Below the pieces are notes generated by a model. The model made no database searches, had not been told where the DNA came from, and was given only the letters and a program-made list of their open reading frames with translations. From Vulcanimicrobiota bacterium (lineage in GTDB: Bacteria; Vulcanimicrobiota; Vulcanimicrobiia; Vulcanimicrobiales; Vulcanimicrobiaceae): DNA of 64,000 nucleotides. Shown in pieces: positions 35,674 to 44,930 of the stretch. The DNA lies in NCBI GenBank assembly GCA_027459645.1, contig DAIDHQ010000042.1, positions 48,436 through 112,435 on the forward strand, written 5' to 3'. The position numbers and the translations under genes are program-made. How positions within the stretch are numbered: the stretch's first letter is position 1; each line of letters opens with the position of its first letter.

Positions 35674-37275
35674 ATGCGAGCGTTCGCGTTAGTCGCCATA
35701 TTTTTAGCGTGTGTATTCGGGACCGCAAAAGCGGCGTTGGCGATTCCCGTCTTCGCAAACGGTCAGGGTGGGGTTAGCTGCAGCCTCTGCCACACGACGG
35801 TTCCTCAGCTCAATCGTTATGGCCGGTATGTTCTGATGACGAACTTTTCCAGAGGCCTCAACAAACACTTACAGATGATGCAGAACCGGAGCATGCCGGT
35901 GGCACTCGAGATGACCGCCAACGCATCGAGCCAGCCGGCCCCGATGCTGCCGCGCGTCTATAGCGCGCTGGTGCAATTCCTCTCCGGCGGTTACCTCGGT
36001 TCCGACGTTTCGTATTTCGCGTCGGTTCCGGTCGAAACGAGCGGCTTTCCGGCCGATGCCGTAGATCAAGTGTGGGCCGCTTACAATGGGTTCTCTCACG
36101 GTAATGGGAGCCTTCAAATCGGAAAGTTTCCTACGCCGATGTTCGCCCCTTGGATAAGCCAGACGCTTTCGCTCTCCGGCTATGCACTCGGCGCGTTGCC
36201 CGTTGGATTGAACGGTGCGGCGACCGCAGACAATCGTTGGGGTGCATCGTATACGCAGACGATGCATCTTGGCCTCATCGGCAACGTCTCGTATTTAGGT
36301 GGAACCGGACCGATCGAGCGTGCTTTTGATACCGCCGGCGAAGGTACAGCGTGGACGGGATCGCTGCAGTATCTCTCTCCTGAATCAAGATGGTCGGGCG
36401 GCGTGGCAGCGTTAATTGGTTCGAACCCCATGCCATCCGGCATTAACGATCGCTATGCGCGTGAGATGGCGTTGGCCTCATACGGCGCGGATCGGTACGA
36501 AATTACGGCAATGGGATCGATCGGCCAAGACGGCAGCCCCAATGGCGAAGCGTCACCAACCGCGCATAGCAGCGGCATCTCCCTTGAAACGATCTATGGC
36601 GTTTTACCGTGGTTGCATCTTGATGCGCGGTACGAACATACGGACGATGGCCTAGGAACGGCGACGACCAACTACATTTCCGATGTGGCATTCAGCCTGC
36701 GTCCTAACGTGATCGTGACGGTCGAAAATGATTCGAGCGTCGGCAAGAAGGCGACGCTCAACTATCAAGTGTTGTGGGCGGGGCCATGGTACCGCGATCG
36801 GTTCCCGCCGGGAAGCATTCCCGCGGCCGTGCCGATGTCGAGCCCAATGCCGACGTCGGGAGCGATGACGATGCCAATGCCGACGCCAATGCCGGCGACA
36901 GACTCGAAGGCAATCGCGAACGGACGCTCGATATTTTTCAGCGGCACCGATCTGGATGGCACCCGCATTTCGACGGCTCATCCGTTCCGCGTCTACCAGA
37001 GCTGTGCGGTGTGCCACGGTCCGGACGGCGGCGGCGGCGTAGAGCTTCCGGACGGAGCGGTGAGCGCTAAACTTGGGCCCAATGCTCGCATGATGGATCA
37101 GATGAGCTCAATGAACGGAAAAAACGCACCGTGGACGCTTGCGCTCATGGAGCGCGCGATTTCGGACGGCCTCGATCAAAACGGCGAAGCGCTCAGCCCG
37201 GTTATGCCTCGCTGGAAAATGTCCGAACGCGATCTGCACGACATTGCACTGTACGTTCTTACGCAGATCCACTAA
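35674..37275 (+). CDS. Cyc2-like porin-cytochrome with extra C-terminal cytochrome c domain
   Basis: Start 35674 follows AGAGACGGGAGC and gives a proper signal peptide (MRAFALVAIFLACVFGTAKAALA). The mature N-terminus has one haem site CSLCH, followed by PQLNRYGRYVLMTNF, the motif order of Cyc2-type outer-membrane cytochrome-porins. About 350 residues of alternating amphipathic strands follow (QVWAAYNGFS, SLQIGKFPTPMFAPW, NVSYLGGTGPIERAF), as expected of a barrel. A Met/Pro linker (MSSPMPTSGAMTMPMP) joins a second class I cytochrome domain with CAVCH and an LMERAISDGLDQNGEAL helix. Cyc2 proteins move electrons across the outer membrane, often from Fe(II). The two-haem layout is my reading; the electron donor is not known. 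Confidence 0.7.
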   Translation: MRAFALVAIFLACVFGTAKAALAIPVFANGQGGVSCSLCHTTVPQLNRYGRYVLMTNFSRGLNKHLQMMQNRSMPVALEMTANASSQPAPMLPRVYSALVQFLSGGYLGSDVSYFASVPVETSGFPADAVDQVWAAYNGFSHGNGSLQIGKFPTPMFAPWISQTLSLSGYALGALPVGLNGAATADNRWGASYTQTMHLGLIGNVSYLGGTGPIERAFDTAGEGTAWTGSLQYLSPESRWSGGVAALIGSNPMPSGINDRYAREMALASYGADRYEITAMGSIGQDGSPNGEASPTAHSSGISLETIYGVLPWLHLDARYEHTDDGLGTATTNYISDVAFSLRPNVIVTVENDSSVGKKATLNYQVLWAGPWYRDRFPPGSIPAAVPMSSPMPTSGAMTMPMPTPMPATDSKAIANGRSIFFSGTDLDGTRISTAHPFRVYQSCAVCHGPDGGGGVELPDGAVSAKLGPNARMMDQMSSMNGKNAPWTLALMERAISDGLDQNGEALSPVMPRWKMSERDLHDIALYVLTQIH

Positions 37276-37377
37276 CGTTCGGGTTTAGTTCGCGTTGAAT
37301 AATGTCGAACCGTACGTTGCGGCTGTTTACCGCGCGGCAGGAGGGTCGACACATCCGGTTCGGTTCTCCCGCTCCGC

Positions 37378-37752
37378 TTATCTGCGTAGTGTTTGCAGTA
37401 ACAAGATGATGATGACGATAAAGCCCACGGCGCCGCCGAGGTGCGAGACGAGTTCGCTGCGCATGCGGCGCGTGAACGTGAACGCGAGCGTGAAATCGGC
37501 AAGCGAGAGTATGACCCCGAGCGCGCAGAGGAACAGCAACGCAATGGAATCGCCGGTGTAACTCGCAGCGCCCAGGATCGCGCCGAGAATGAGGTCCCGC
37601 ACGCCGGCGGCACGCACGTACACGTACGACGACGACTCTTCGACTTCGACCCCATAGCTGCGCGCGAGGCGTTGCGGTGAAAGCAGCGCGAGAACGCCGA
37701 CGGCCACCAAACCGATCGCCGCAAGCGTGCAAAAGACCGTTGCGAGCGTCAT
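37378..37752 (-). CDS. DUF4267-like membrane protein
   Basis: This 124-residue protein has four hydrophobic helices. ARSYGVEVEESSSYVYVRAAGVRDLILG in the middle is the recognisable part of the DUF4267 family. The family has no established function. The start overlaps the fumarylacetoacetase-family stop (ATGA). A 102-bp stretch to the convergent cytochrome stop holds no gene I can support. Confidence 0.75.
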   Translation of the reverse strand: MTLATVFCTLAAIGLVAVGVLALLSPQRLARSYGVEVEESSSYVYVRAAGVRDLILGAILGAASYTGDSIALLFLCALGVILSLADFTLAFTFTRRMRSELVSHLGGAVGFIVIIILLLQTLRR

Positions 37753-38597
37753 GCGATCGACACGCGGTTACGCAGCACGCCGATCTTTTCGATCTCGACT
37801 TCCATCACGTCGCCGTCGCGTAAAAACTCTGGAGGCGTCCGCGCAAACCCCACGCCCTCCGGCGTTCCGGTCGCGATCACATCGCCCGGTTCCAGCGTCA
37901 TGCCTTTCGACAGTTCCGCGATCAACCGCGGGATGCGGAAGATCATTTGCGCCGTCGTGCTGTGCTGCTTCTGGACGCCGTTCAAGCGAAAGGCGATCTC
38001 AAGCCCGTGCGGATCGCCGATCTCATCCGCCGATACGATCCACGGGCCCATCGGCGCGCAGTCGTCCAGACTCTTACCTTTGAACCATTGCAGATGCGCG
38101 CGTTGCAGATCGCGCGCGGTTACGTCGTTGAATGCCGTATAGCCGAAGATCACCGCGTGCGCATCGGCTTCTGCAACGTCCTTGCAGCGAGCGCCGATGA
38201 GGACCGCGAGTTCGGCTTCGAAATCATATTCGGGCGAAATGCGCGCCTGCAAATGCAGCGTCGCATCGGGCGCGGCGATGGCGGTGGGCGCCTTCGTGAA
38301 AAACGTCGGGACTTCCGGAAGCTTCAACTCTCGGCCACTCGCTCGCGCACCCTCTTTTGCGTGTTCCGGATAATTGCGCCCGACGCAAAAGATGTTACGG
38401 TGCGGGCGTACGGGCGCGTCAAGCACGGCTTCGTGCAGCGGGATCAGATCGTCGCCCGAATGCCACGCGATGCGCTCGTGCGGCGCAAGCGCGATATAGT
38501 CGGCGAGCGTGGGCGCCGTAATGACGCGAATCGCGTCGCCCTCGATAACCCCCGGCCGCGGCGAGACCCCGTGCGATTTGAACGTAACGAAGCGCAT
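37749..38597 (-). CDS. Fumarylacetoacetate hydrolase family protein
   Basis: This 282-residue protein has family motifs: NIFCVGRNYPEHAKE, the metal-binding EYDFEAELAVLIG (Glu/Glu), GYTAFNDVTARDLQ, WFKGKSLDDCAPMGPWIV, and the C-terminal PGDVIATGTPEGVGFAR. The family covers 2-hydroxyhepta-2,4-diene-1,7-dioate isomerases, acylpyruvases and oxaloacetate decarboxylases, so the exact reaction is open. Gene and DUF4267 neighbour overlap. Confidence 0.92.
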   Translation of the reverse strand: MRFVTFKSHGVSPRPGVIEGDAIRVITAPTLADYIALAPHERIAWHSGDDLIPLHEAVLDAPVRPHRNIFCVGRNYPEHAKEGARASGRELKLPEVPTFFTKAPTAIAAPDATLHLQARISPEYDFEAELAVLIGARCKDVAEADAHAVIFGYTAFNDVTARDLQRAHLQWFKGKSLDDCAPMGPWIVSADEIGDPHGLEIAFRLNGVQKQHSTTAQMIFRIPRLIAELSKGMTLEPGDVIATGTPEGVGFARTPPEFLRDGDVMEVEIEKIGVLRNRVSIA

Positions 38598-38609
38598 AGG
38601 CGAACTATA

Positions 38610-38825
38610 TCATTCCTTGCGGCTCGTGAGATGCCACAGATCGCAGAAGCGGCAGTGATACACCGAGAGCCGGCCGAGCGTGCCGTTCATCAGCATCGCC
38701 GCGCGCGCGTGCTCTTCGCTTGCGTACGCGGTTTTCGACGTGCAGCTTCGCTCGCGGTCCGGCTCTTCGAAAAACGGGATGCGCGGGAGCGACTTCTTAG
38801 GGGTGCGGCGATTTCTTCGGGGCAA
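38610..38825 (-). CDS. Small zinc-ribbon-like protein
   Basis: A 71-codon frame starts with TTG at 38825, overlapping the preceding gene by 29 nt. It is basic at the N-terminus (MPRRNRRTPKKSLPR) and has TAYASEEHARAAML followed by LSVYHCRFCDLWHLT, a CxxC with a nearby His that may bind zinc. This motif recurs in short uncharacterised proteins. Function unknown; the TTG start is a weak point. Confidence 0.55.
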   Translation of the reverse strand: MPRRNRRTPKKSLPRIPFFEEPDRERSCTSKTAYASEEHARAAMLMNGTLGRLSVYHCRFCDLWHLTSRKE

Positions 38826-39342
38826 CGATCTGCTTGAGCGACGGCAGCTTCTTCGCGTCGCGCTTCTGCTGTTCTTCGTACGCGCGCGTCTCGGCGTTGG
38901 CCTTATCGATCATTTCCGTCGCGGCGCCGGGCTTGTTGGCCCAATTGCCGCCGGCACGGACGAGCGAAATCGACCGCCGTACCTTTTTCGTGTGCGGATT
39001 GTAATCGAAGGTCACGCGGAAGAGCCCGACCTCGGCCGTCCCGTCGGGATGGCGAATCCACATCTGCAGCACGTTGCCGTAGGTCTGCGCGTTGAAGGTG
39101 CAGGCCTCGGGATTGGTCGTCTTCTTGCCTTTTTGGCAGCCGGCGGCGGCTTTGCCGGATTCGACGCGCACGACCTGGCCTTTATGGTTGACCTCTACCA
39201 GATACTCCGTATGCAGTGCGACCTTCGGAAGCACCGGCTGAGGAGGCGCCTTCGGCGCGTGCGTAGCGGCCAGCAGCGGCGTGGCGGCCGCGCAAAGGCT
39301 GACCAGGAGCGTAAACGTGTTAAAGGCAGATCGAATCTTCAT
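38797..39342 (-). CDS. Secreted protein of unknown function
   Basis: ATG 39342 is preferred to GTG 39348. The 181-residue protein has a signal peptide (MKIRSAFNTFTLLVSLCAAATPLLA) and a mature part with one Cys pair (AAGCQKGKKTTNPEAC). Strands TEYLVEVNHKGQVVRVESG and VGLFRVTFDYNPHTKKVRRSISLV follow, with a Lys/Glu helix at the end. I do not recognise a family; it looks like a small beta-sandwich. It is divergent to the MG2-domain gene. Confidence 0.6.
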   Translation of the reverse strand: MKIRSAFNTFTLLVSLCAAATPLLAATHAPKAPPQPVLPKVALHTEYLVEVNHKGQVVRVESGKAAAGCQKGKKTTNPEACTFNAQTYGNVLQMWIRHPDGTAEVGLFRVTFDYNPHTKKVRRSISLVRAGGNWANKPGAATEMIDKANAETRAYEEQQKRDAKKLPSLKQIVAPKKSPHP

Positions 39343-39443
39343 TAGCACTCATCGAAACGGTAAAAAGCCGACAGGGAGTTCCGTGAGCAGCCAAGCACTT
39401 CCCCCGGGACCGCGCGATTAAAGCCGCGAAGCGTCGGAAGGTC

Positions 39444-41801
39444 GTGTTCCGCCTCCGCTCCATCTTCGCAGCGCTTATCGCTGCTGCCGTCCTCGTTGCT
39501 CCGGCCCAGGCCGCTCGCCCCATCGTCGACCTTCACAAACTCGACGCCTACTTTGCCCTCTTCGCGAGCGATTCAAACGTGCCGTGGCATGAGACGAAAG
39601 TCCGCTTGGACACCTATTCCGGGGCGCCGGTCGAATTTCGGATCTACCAGGTCCACCCGGGCGACGTCGTGACCGCGAACTCGAACGCGCGCCCGCGCGT
39701 GATCGACACCAGCAGCCGCAAGCCGATCGCGCAATTCAATTACAGTCCTCCCGGCGGTTACCAATTCGAGTCGAATCAGGTCTCGCTTCCGCTCGGGGAC
39801 AGGCAAGGGTTCTTCGTCGTCGAGGCGCGTCGGGGCAACGTCGGCGAGCAGGTCTGGGTCAATCGCACGCGCGTCGGATTGATCGCGAAAGACACGCCGG
39901 GTGAGTTGCTGCTCTACGGAGCCGATCTCGGGACGGGCCGCGCGCTCGCGCACATGCGCGTATCGTTCGTCGTGAACGGACGGTTCGTCGATAAGTTTAC
40001 GGACGCTCACGGCATCATCCGCTGGAACCGCAATCCGCGTCCGATCTTTGCGCTCGCGCAATGGGGCGATAGCTATGCGTTCACAAGCTTGTTACCGCAA
40101 CCGCCGCTCCCGCGAGCGATCGTCGGCGTGCGCACCGACACCGCCGTCGTACACGCCGGTGAAACGGTTCGCATCGTCGGTTTCGCACGCCGCCGCGTCG
40201 GATCGGAATTAAAAGCGGCGAGCGGTGAAGCGCAGGTGTCGATGCGTCTAGGCGGGACGCTGCTCGGCGAACAGACCGTACCGCTCGATCGCGCCGGCGC
40301 GTTTACTACGACGATGGCCGTGCCGGCAACGGCACGCGCGGGCGACTATGCGGTGCTCGCACAGGTCGACGGCGGCGTCGGAGGCGCCACGGTGCACGTC
40401 GACGCGGATGCGAACGGTTTGTCGCTCTCGGTCGGCAGCCAGTGCGAAAATCGTTGCAATCCGAACGAAAACGTCCCGATTGAGATTCGCGCGTCGCGGG
40501 GCGACGTGCCGGTGCACGTCCGCGTCGTTCGATCGCCGCACGTCTATCTGAACTACACGCCTACCGAAACGCCGTGGGCGACGACGCAATGGCTGAACGA
40601 AACGATTCGCACCAATGCCGACGGACGGGCGGTCGTCATGATCCCGCACCCGACCGATCATCTCGCTTCGACCTACGGTATTCGCGTCGAATCCGGAGGT
40701 GCAACGGCGGTGACGCGCGTGCTCGTGCCCACGGCGCGGGTGGCGCTGCGTCTGCAGTTGGCGCGCAAGACGCAGACGCTCGGTACGCCGGTGAATTTCG
40801 ACGTGTATGCAACGGAGATTGCGACCGGCAAACCGTTCACGTCCGGCAACGTGACGATCGACATGCAGCATGGCCCTTCAGTGCAGCAGCAGATCCTGAA
40901 GTTGGATCGAAACGGCTACGCGCACGGTGCCTTTTCGTCGCCCCAGCTCGGAACGAATCTCGTGACGGCCAAGATCGACGTCGCGTCGGGACAAGCGATG
41001 GATGCCGGCCAAGTCAACGTCGTACCGCAAGCCGCGGGTGACGCAGCGTCGGCGGGAAGTTCGGACGCACGCATTTCGCTGGATCGCAGCATCTATCGTG
41101 CGGGTGAGGAAGTGCACGTCGACGCGTCGCTGCCGGGAGCGGCCGGCGATGCCTTTATCACCCTCGAAAGCGCCGTGGGTTCGCAGAGCGTCACCGTTCC
41201 GGTCCGAGACGGACGCGCGAGAGCATCGTTACGCGTGAGCGACGCGCCGGGCGATCTTCGTATCGGCGCCGCCTTCATTCGTGACGGCAAGATTGAGTGG
41301 ACGAGCGTGCCGCTCAACGTCGACGCGCCGGGACGCCCGGAGTTCGTGACCCTCAACATGCCCGCGTCGACCTTCCAACCGAACGCTACCACGACGCTGT
41401 CGATGCATGGCCTGCGCGAGACGCCCGGAACGGTCGTCGTTCGCATCAGCCGCGGAGCGCCTTCGGGTAGCGCGCTCTTCGATTCGGCTCCGTCACTTCT
41501 GGCGGTCGGCTTGGCCGCGACGGAAGTGAGCGCGCCGTCGGGTCGTACGTGGCATCCGTGGGTCGATTCCACGGGCGTACACGCGCAGGTGCTCGGATTC
41601 GTGCGCCGCACGCTGCCGCCGCAAGATCTTTCTATCTCGCAAGCCGACACGAAGGTCGTCAGTTGGACGATCGTGCACGATGTGGGTAAGCCGCTCGAAG
41701 TGCAACTTCCGGCGCAGCGCGGGCGGTATACGATCTCGGTGTTGAAAATTACCGACGATGGGTGCGTCGTCGCCGCCTCGCACTCGGTCTTCGTCCAATA
41801 G
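39444..41801 (+). CDS. Exported MG2-type (alpha-2-macroglobulin-like) domain protein
   Basis: GTG start with a signal peptide (RSIFAALIAAAVLVAPAQAA). The 785-residue mature protein reads as several immunoglobulin-like macroglobulin domains, for example TPGELLLYGADLGTGRALAHMRVSF, ISLDRSIYRAGEEVHVDASLPG and VALRLQLARKTQTLGTPVNFDVYAT. No thioester motif (CxEQ) is present and the length is half a full macroglobulin, so it is not a trap protein. It probably acts in the periplasm; function unknown. It overlaps polA by one nucleotide. Confidence 0.65.
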   Translation: MFRLRSIFAALIAAAVLVAPAQAARPIVDLHKLDAYFALFASDSNVPWHETKVRLDTYSGAPVEFRIYQVHPGDVVTANSNARPRVIDTSSRKPIAQFNYSPPGGYQFESNQVSLPLGDRQGFFVVEARRGNVGEQVWVNRTRVGLIAKDTPGELLLYGADLGTGRALAHMRVSFVVNGRFVDKFTDAHGIIRWNRNPRPIFALAQWGDSYAFTSLLPQPPLPRAIVGVRTDTAVVHAGETVRIVGFARRRVGSELKAASGEAQVSMRLGGTLLGEQTVPLDRAGAFTTTMAVPATARAGDYAVLAQVDGGVGGATVHVDADANGLSLSVGSQCENRCNPNENVPIEIRASRGDVPVHVRVVRSPHVYLNYTPTETPWATTQWLNETIRTNADGRAVVMIPHPTDHLASTYGIRVESGGATAVTRVLVPTARVALRLQLARKTQTLGTPVNFDVYATEIATGKPFTSGNVTIDMQHGPSVQQQILKLDRNGYAHGAFSSPQLGTNLVTAKIDVASGQAMDAGQVNVVPQAAGDAASAGSSDARISLDRSIYRAGEEVHVDASLPGAAGDAFITLESAVGSQSVTVPVRDGRARASLRVSDAPGDLRIGAAFIRDGKIEWTSVPLNVDAPGRPEFVTLNMPASTFQPNATTTLSMHGLRETPGTVVVRISRGAPSGSALFDSAPSLLAVGLAATEVSAPSGRTWHPWVDSTGVHAQVLGFVRRTLPPQDLSISQADTKVVSWTIVHDVGKPLEVQLPAQRGRYTISVLKITDDGCVVAASHSVFVQ

Positions 41802-44428
41802 TGGCAAAACCAAAGCCCGGCACGGCGACGCTGATGCTGCTCGACACGTACGGCCTCGTGTACCGTGCGTTTTTTGCGTTGCCGCCGCTCACCACCACGC
41901 GCGGCATGCCGATCAATGCAGCCTACGGTTTTACGATGATGCTCAACAAGCTCATCAACGACGAGAAGCCCACGCACGTGATCGCCGCGTTCGACAAAGG
42001 GCTGCCGGCCGCGCGCGTCGCGATGTACAAAGGCTACAAAGCGCAACGCGACGCGATGCCCGACGATTTGCGCAGCCAGTTCGCGCTGGTGCGGCAGATA
42101 CTTGCGGTTCATAAGATTCCGATCGTCGAAATCGAAGGCCAAGAAGCCGACGACGTCATCGCGACCCTTGCGAGCAAGAGCGAAGAAGCCGGCGAGCGCA
42201 CGCTCGTCGTTACCGGCGATTTAGATTTGCTGCAGATCGTCGACGAAAAGACGACCGTTCTTACTACGCGCCGCGGGATCACCGAACTCGGCCGCTACGA
42301 TCCGCCGGCGGTGCGCGAGCGATTCGAACTCGAACCGCGCCAACTCCCGGACTATCGCGGGCTCAAAGGAGACCCGTCCGACAATCTTCCCGGCATTCCC
42401 GGCGTCGGCGAAAAAACCGCAATCAAGCTGATCAAAGCGGCGGGATCGCTCGATGCGCTCGTTGCCGATCCGACGCTCGCCGGTTCCCCGAAGCTACAGA
42501 AGCTCGTCGAAGAACACGGCGCGGTGGCGCGCGTCTGTCGCGACGTGTCCATCGTGGCCCGGGATTTGCCGATCGACGTCGATTGGAGCAATCGTTATAA
42601 AGCGCCGGGCGATGCGGAACTCTATCCGCTCTACGCGGAACTCGAATTCAAGACGTTGCTGGCGAAGCTCAAACCGCCGGTCGATGGATTGCCGCTCTTC
42701 GCGGGCGATAAAAAGCTCGAAGGAACCTATCGCAGCTACGTCGCTTCCGTCGATCCCCCCGAATTCGAACGCCTCGCCGGCGAATTGCGCGCCCTCGCGT
42801 CGTCGGAGCGGCTCGCGGTCGCGCTTACCGAACATGATGCCGGCGTCTCGGGTAGTCCGGGAAGCGGCATCGTATTTGCTCGCACTGCGCTCGCCCACGA
42901 AAACGTGCGTGACGCTTTGCGCGACGTGCTGCTGGGTGCCAAGCGCGTCGTCGCGCACGATGCGAAGTCCGTCTACCACGCGCTGCGCGGATACGGTATC
43001 GAACAAACGCGCTTCGACGACGACAGCATGATCGCCGCGCACTTGGTGAACCCCAGCCGCACGTTTGCCAACCTCGCGGACGCCGCGGCCGAGCACCTTG
43101 AACTCGCGCTCGCCGACGACGCGGCCATGCATGCCGATGCGGCGTTGCAGATCGTGCAGAAGACGCGCGATTTGCTGGACGAACGCGATCAGCTGCGCCT
43201 CTACGAAGAGGTCGAGGTGCCGCTCGCGCCCCTTCTCGGGCGGATGGAAGCGGCGGGCATTGCCGTCGACACGCGGGAACTCGATACGATCGGCAAGGAG
43301 ATCGACGAAGCCGTCGCGCGCCTGCAACGCCAGATCTACGATTTCGCCGGCGAAGAGTTCAACATCGGATCGCCTCTGCAGTTGGGCAACATTCTTTTCG
43401 GGCGGCTCGGCATTCCGGGCGGGAAAAAAACGAAGACCGGATGGGCGACCGGCGTTGAAATCTTGCAAGGGCTCGCGAAAGAGTATCCGATCTGCGCGCT
43501 GCTGCTGGAATGGCGCGAGGTGACGAAACTCAAGAACACCTACGTCGACGTGATTCCGCAACTGCTCGATCGGCGCGACCGCCGGCTGCACACCGTTTTT
43601 AATCAAACGTCGACCGCGACCGGGCGCCTTTCGTCGACCAATCCGAATCTGCAGAACATTCCCGTGCGCGGTGAGTTGGGACGACGGATCCGTAAGGCGT
43701 TCGTCGCCCGCGATAGCGACCACGTGTTGCTCGCCGCGGACTATAGCCAAATCGAATTGCGCTTGATGGCGCATCTTTCGGGCGATGAAGCGATGCGCGT
43801 CGCATTCGAAGAAGGCCAAGATATCCACGACTTCACGGCCCGGCAGATCTTCAACGTGTCGCCCGGCGAGAGCGTCGATGGAAACCAGCGCCGCATGGCC
43901 AAGAGCGTCAACTTCGGCTTGCTTTACGGCATGTCGGATTTCGGGCTCGCGCAGCGGCTCGAGATCGGCCGGGCGGAGGCACGCGAGATAACGACTGCTT
44001 ACTTCGCTCGCTTTCCGTCGGTCCGGAACTATATCGACGGAACGATCGAAGAGGCGCGCCGCAACGGTTATGTCACCACGATCCTCGGACGGCGTCGCTA
44101 CATGCCTGCCCTAAGCTCGAGCAACTACATGCTTCGATCCGCCGCGGAACGCGAAGCCACCAACGCTCCGTTACAAGGGAGCGCGGCCGATCTCATGAAG
44201 CTTGCCATGGTCAAGATCGACCGCGCCCTCGAAGGGTCCGACGCGGCGACGATGCTGCTGCAGATCCACGATGAATTGATCTTCGAAGTGCGGCGCGACA
44301 AACTTCACGACGTCGCACATCTGGTCCGAAGCGAGATGGAGGGCGCGTTGCAGTTATCGGTGCCGCTGGAAGTCACGGTAAAGACGGGAAGCAATTGGTA
44401 CGACGTCGAGGCGATGACCGATGTTTAG
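41801..44428 (+). CDS. polA: DNA polymerase I
   Basis: GTG start at 41801 (TAGTG overlap) and 875 residues. The N-terminal 5' nuclease domain (LMLLDTYGLVYRAFFAL, EGQEADDVIATLA, LKGDPSDNLPGIPGVGEKTA) is intact. The middle 3'-5' exonuclease-like domain lacks the first DxE motif: the expected place reads VALTEHDAGVS, so proofreading is probably lost. The polymerase domain has motif A DYSQIELRLMAH (about 646), motif B RRMAKSVNFGLLYG (about 697) and motif C QIHDELIFEV (about 821). It fills gaps and removes RNA primers. Confidence 0.97.
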   Translation: MAKPKPGTATLMLLDTYGLVYRAFFALPPLTTTRGMPINAAYGFTMMLNKLINDEKPTHVIAAFDKGLPAARVAMYKGYKAQRDAMPDDLRSQFALVRQILAVHKIPIVEIEGQEADDVIATLASKSEEAGERTLVVTGDLDLLQIVDEKTTVLTTRRGITELGRYDPPAVRERFELEPRQLPDYRGLKGDPSDNLPGIPGVGEKTAIKLIKAAGSLDALVADPTLAGSPKLQKLVEEHGAVARVCRDVSIVARDLPIDVDWSNRYKAPGDAELYPLYAELEFKTLLAKLKPPVDGLPLFAGDKKLEGTYRSYVASVDPPEFERLAGELRALASSERLAVALTEHDAGVSGSPGSGIVFARTALAHENVRDALRDVLLGAKRVVAHDAKSVYHALRGYGIEQTRFDDDSMIAAHLVNPSRTFANLADAAAEHLELALADDAAMHADAALQIVQKTRDLLDERDQLRLYEEVEVPLAPLLGRMEAAGIAVDTRELDTIGKEIDEAVARLQRQIYDFAGEEFNIGSPLQLGNILFGRLGIPGGKKTKTGWATGVEILQGLAKEYPICALLLEWREVTKLKNTYVDVIPQLLDRRDRRLHTVFNQTSTATGRLSSTNPNLQNIPVRGELGRRIRKAFVARDSDHVLLAADYSQIELRLMAHLSGDEAMRVAFEEGQDIHDFTARQIFNVSPGESVDGNQRRMAKSVNFGLLYGMSDFGLAQRLEIGRAEAREITTAYFARFPSVRNYIDGTIEEARRNGYVTTILGRRRYMPALSSSNYMLRSAAEREATNAPLQGSAADLMKLAMVKIDRALEGSDAATMLLQIHDELIFEVRRDKLHDVAHLVRSEMEGALQLSVPLEVTVKTGSNWYDVEAMTDV

Positions 44429-44855
44429 CGCGTTGGTGATCGCGACGCTGCTGGCCGCCCCACAGCATCTGCCGACGGTGACGGTCGCCGCCCCGAATGC
44501 AACGTTGACGCTGCAAGTTGCTAAAACCGAAGACGAGCGCGAGACGGGCCTCATGAACGTCACGCAGTTGCCGCCGCATACCGGCATGGTGTTTGTCTTC
44601 GATCACGATGCCCCGGTCGAGTTCTGGATGAAGGATACGCTGATTCCTCTCGACATGGTGTTCGTCTCGCCTAAGGGCATCGTGCGCGACGTCTTCGAGG
44701 ACGTTCCGTCCACGACGCCGAGTACGCCCGACGCAAAAATTCCGTATCGCGACGGCACGGCGAAATACGTGCTCGAGTTGCCGGCATTCGAAGCCGCGAA
44801 GGACGGCATCCACACGGGCACGGTGTTGAGGGACCTCGTACAGCTTCATACGTGA
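44421..44855 (+). CDS. DUF192 domain protein, exported
   Basis: This 144-residue protein overlaps the polA end by 8 nt. It has a short hydrophobic start (MFSALVIATLLAAPQH). The family core is TEDERETGLMNVTQLPPHTGMVFVFDHDAPVEFWMKDTLIPLDMVFVSPKG. DUF192 proteins are small beta-barrels of unknown role. The signal suggests the periplasm. Confidence 0.85.
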   Translation: MFSALVIATLLAAPQHLPTVTVAAPNATLTLQVAKTEDERETGLMNVTQLPPHTGMVFVFDHDAPVEFWMKDTLIPLDMVFVSPKGIVRDVFEDVPSTTPSTPDAKIPYRDGTAKYVLELPAFEAAKDGIHTGTVLRDLVQLHT

Positions 44856-44930
44856 ACCGTCTTCGGTATCTACCGTATCTGAAATTCACCGGATTACGCT
44901 GGAACTAGCCGTGCGTCTTTCGATCGGACG

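Noticed and set aside
44856..44930. Short gap with some pairing potential, checked for a tRNA
   Set aside because: No T-loop GGTTCGA-type sequence, acceptor stem or anticodon arm found.
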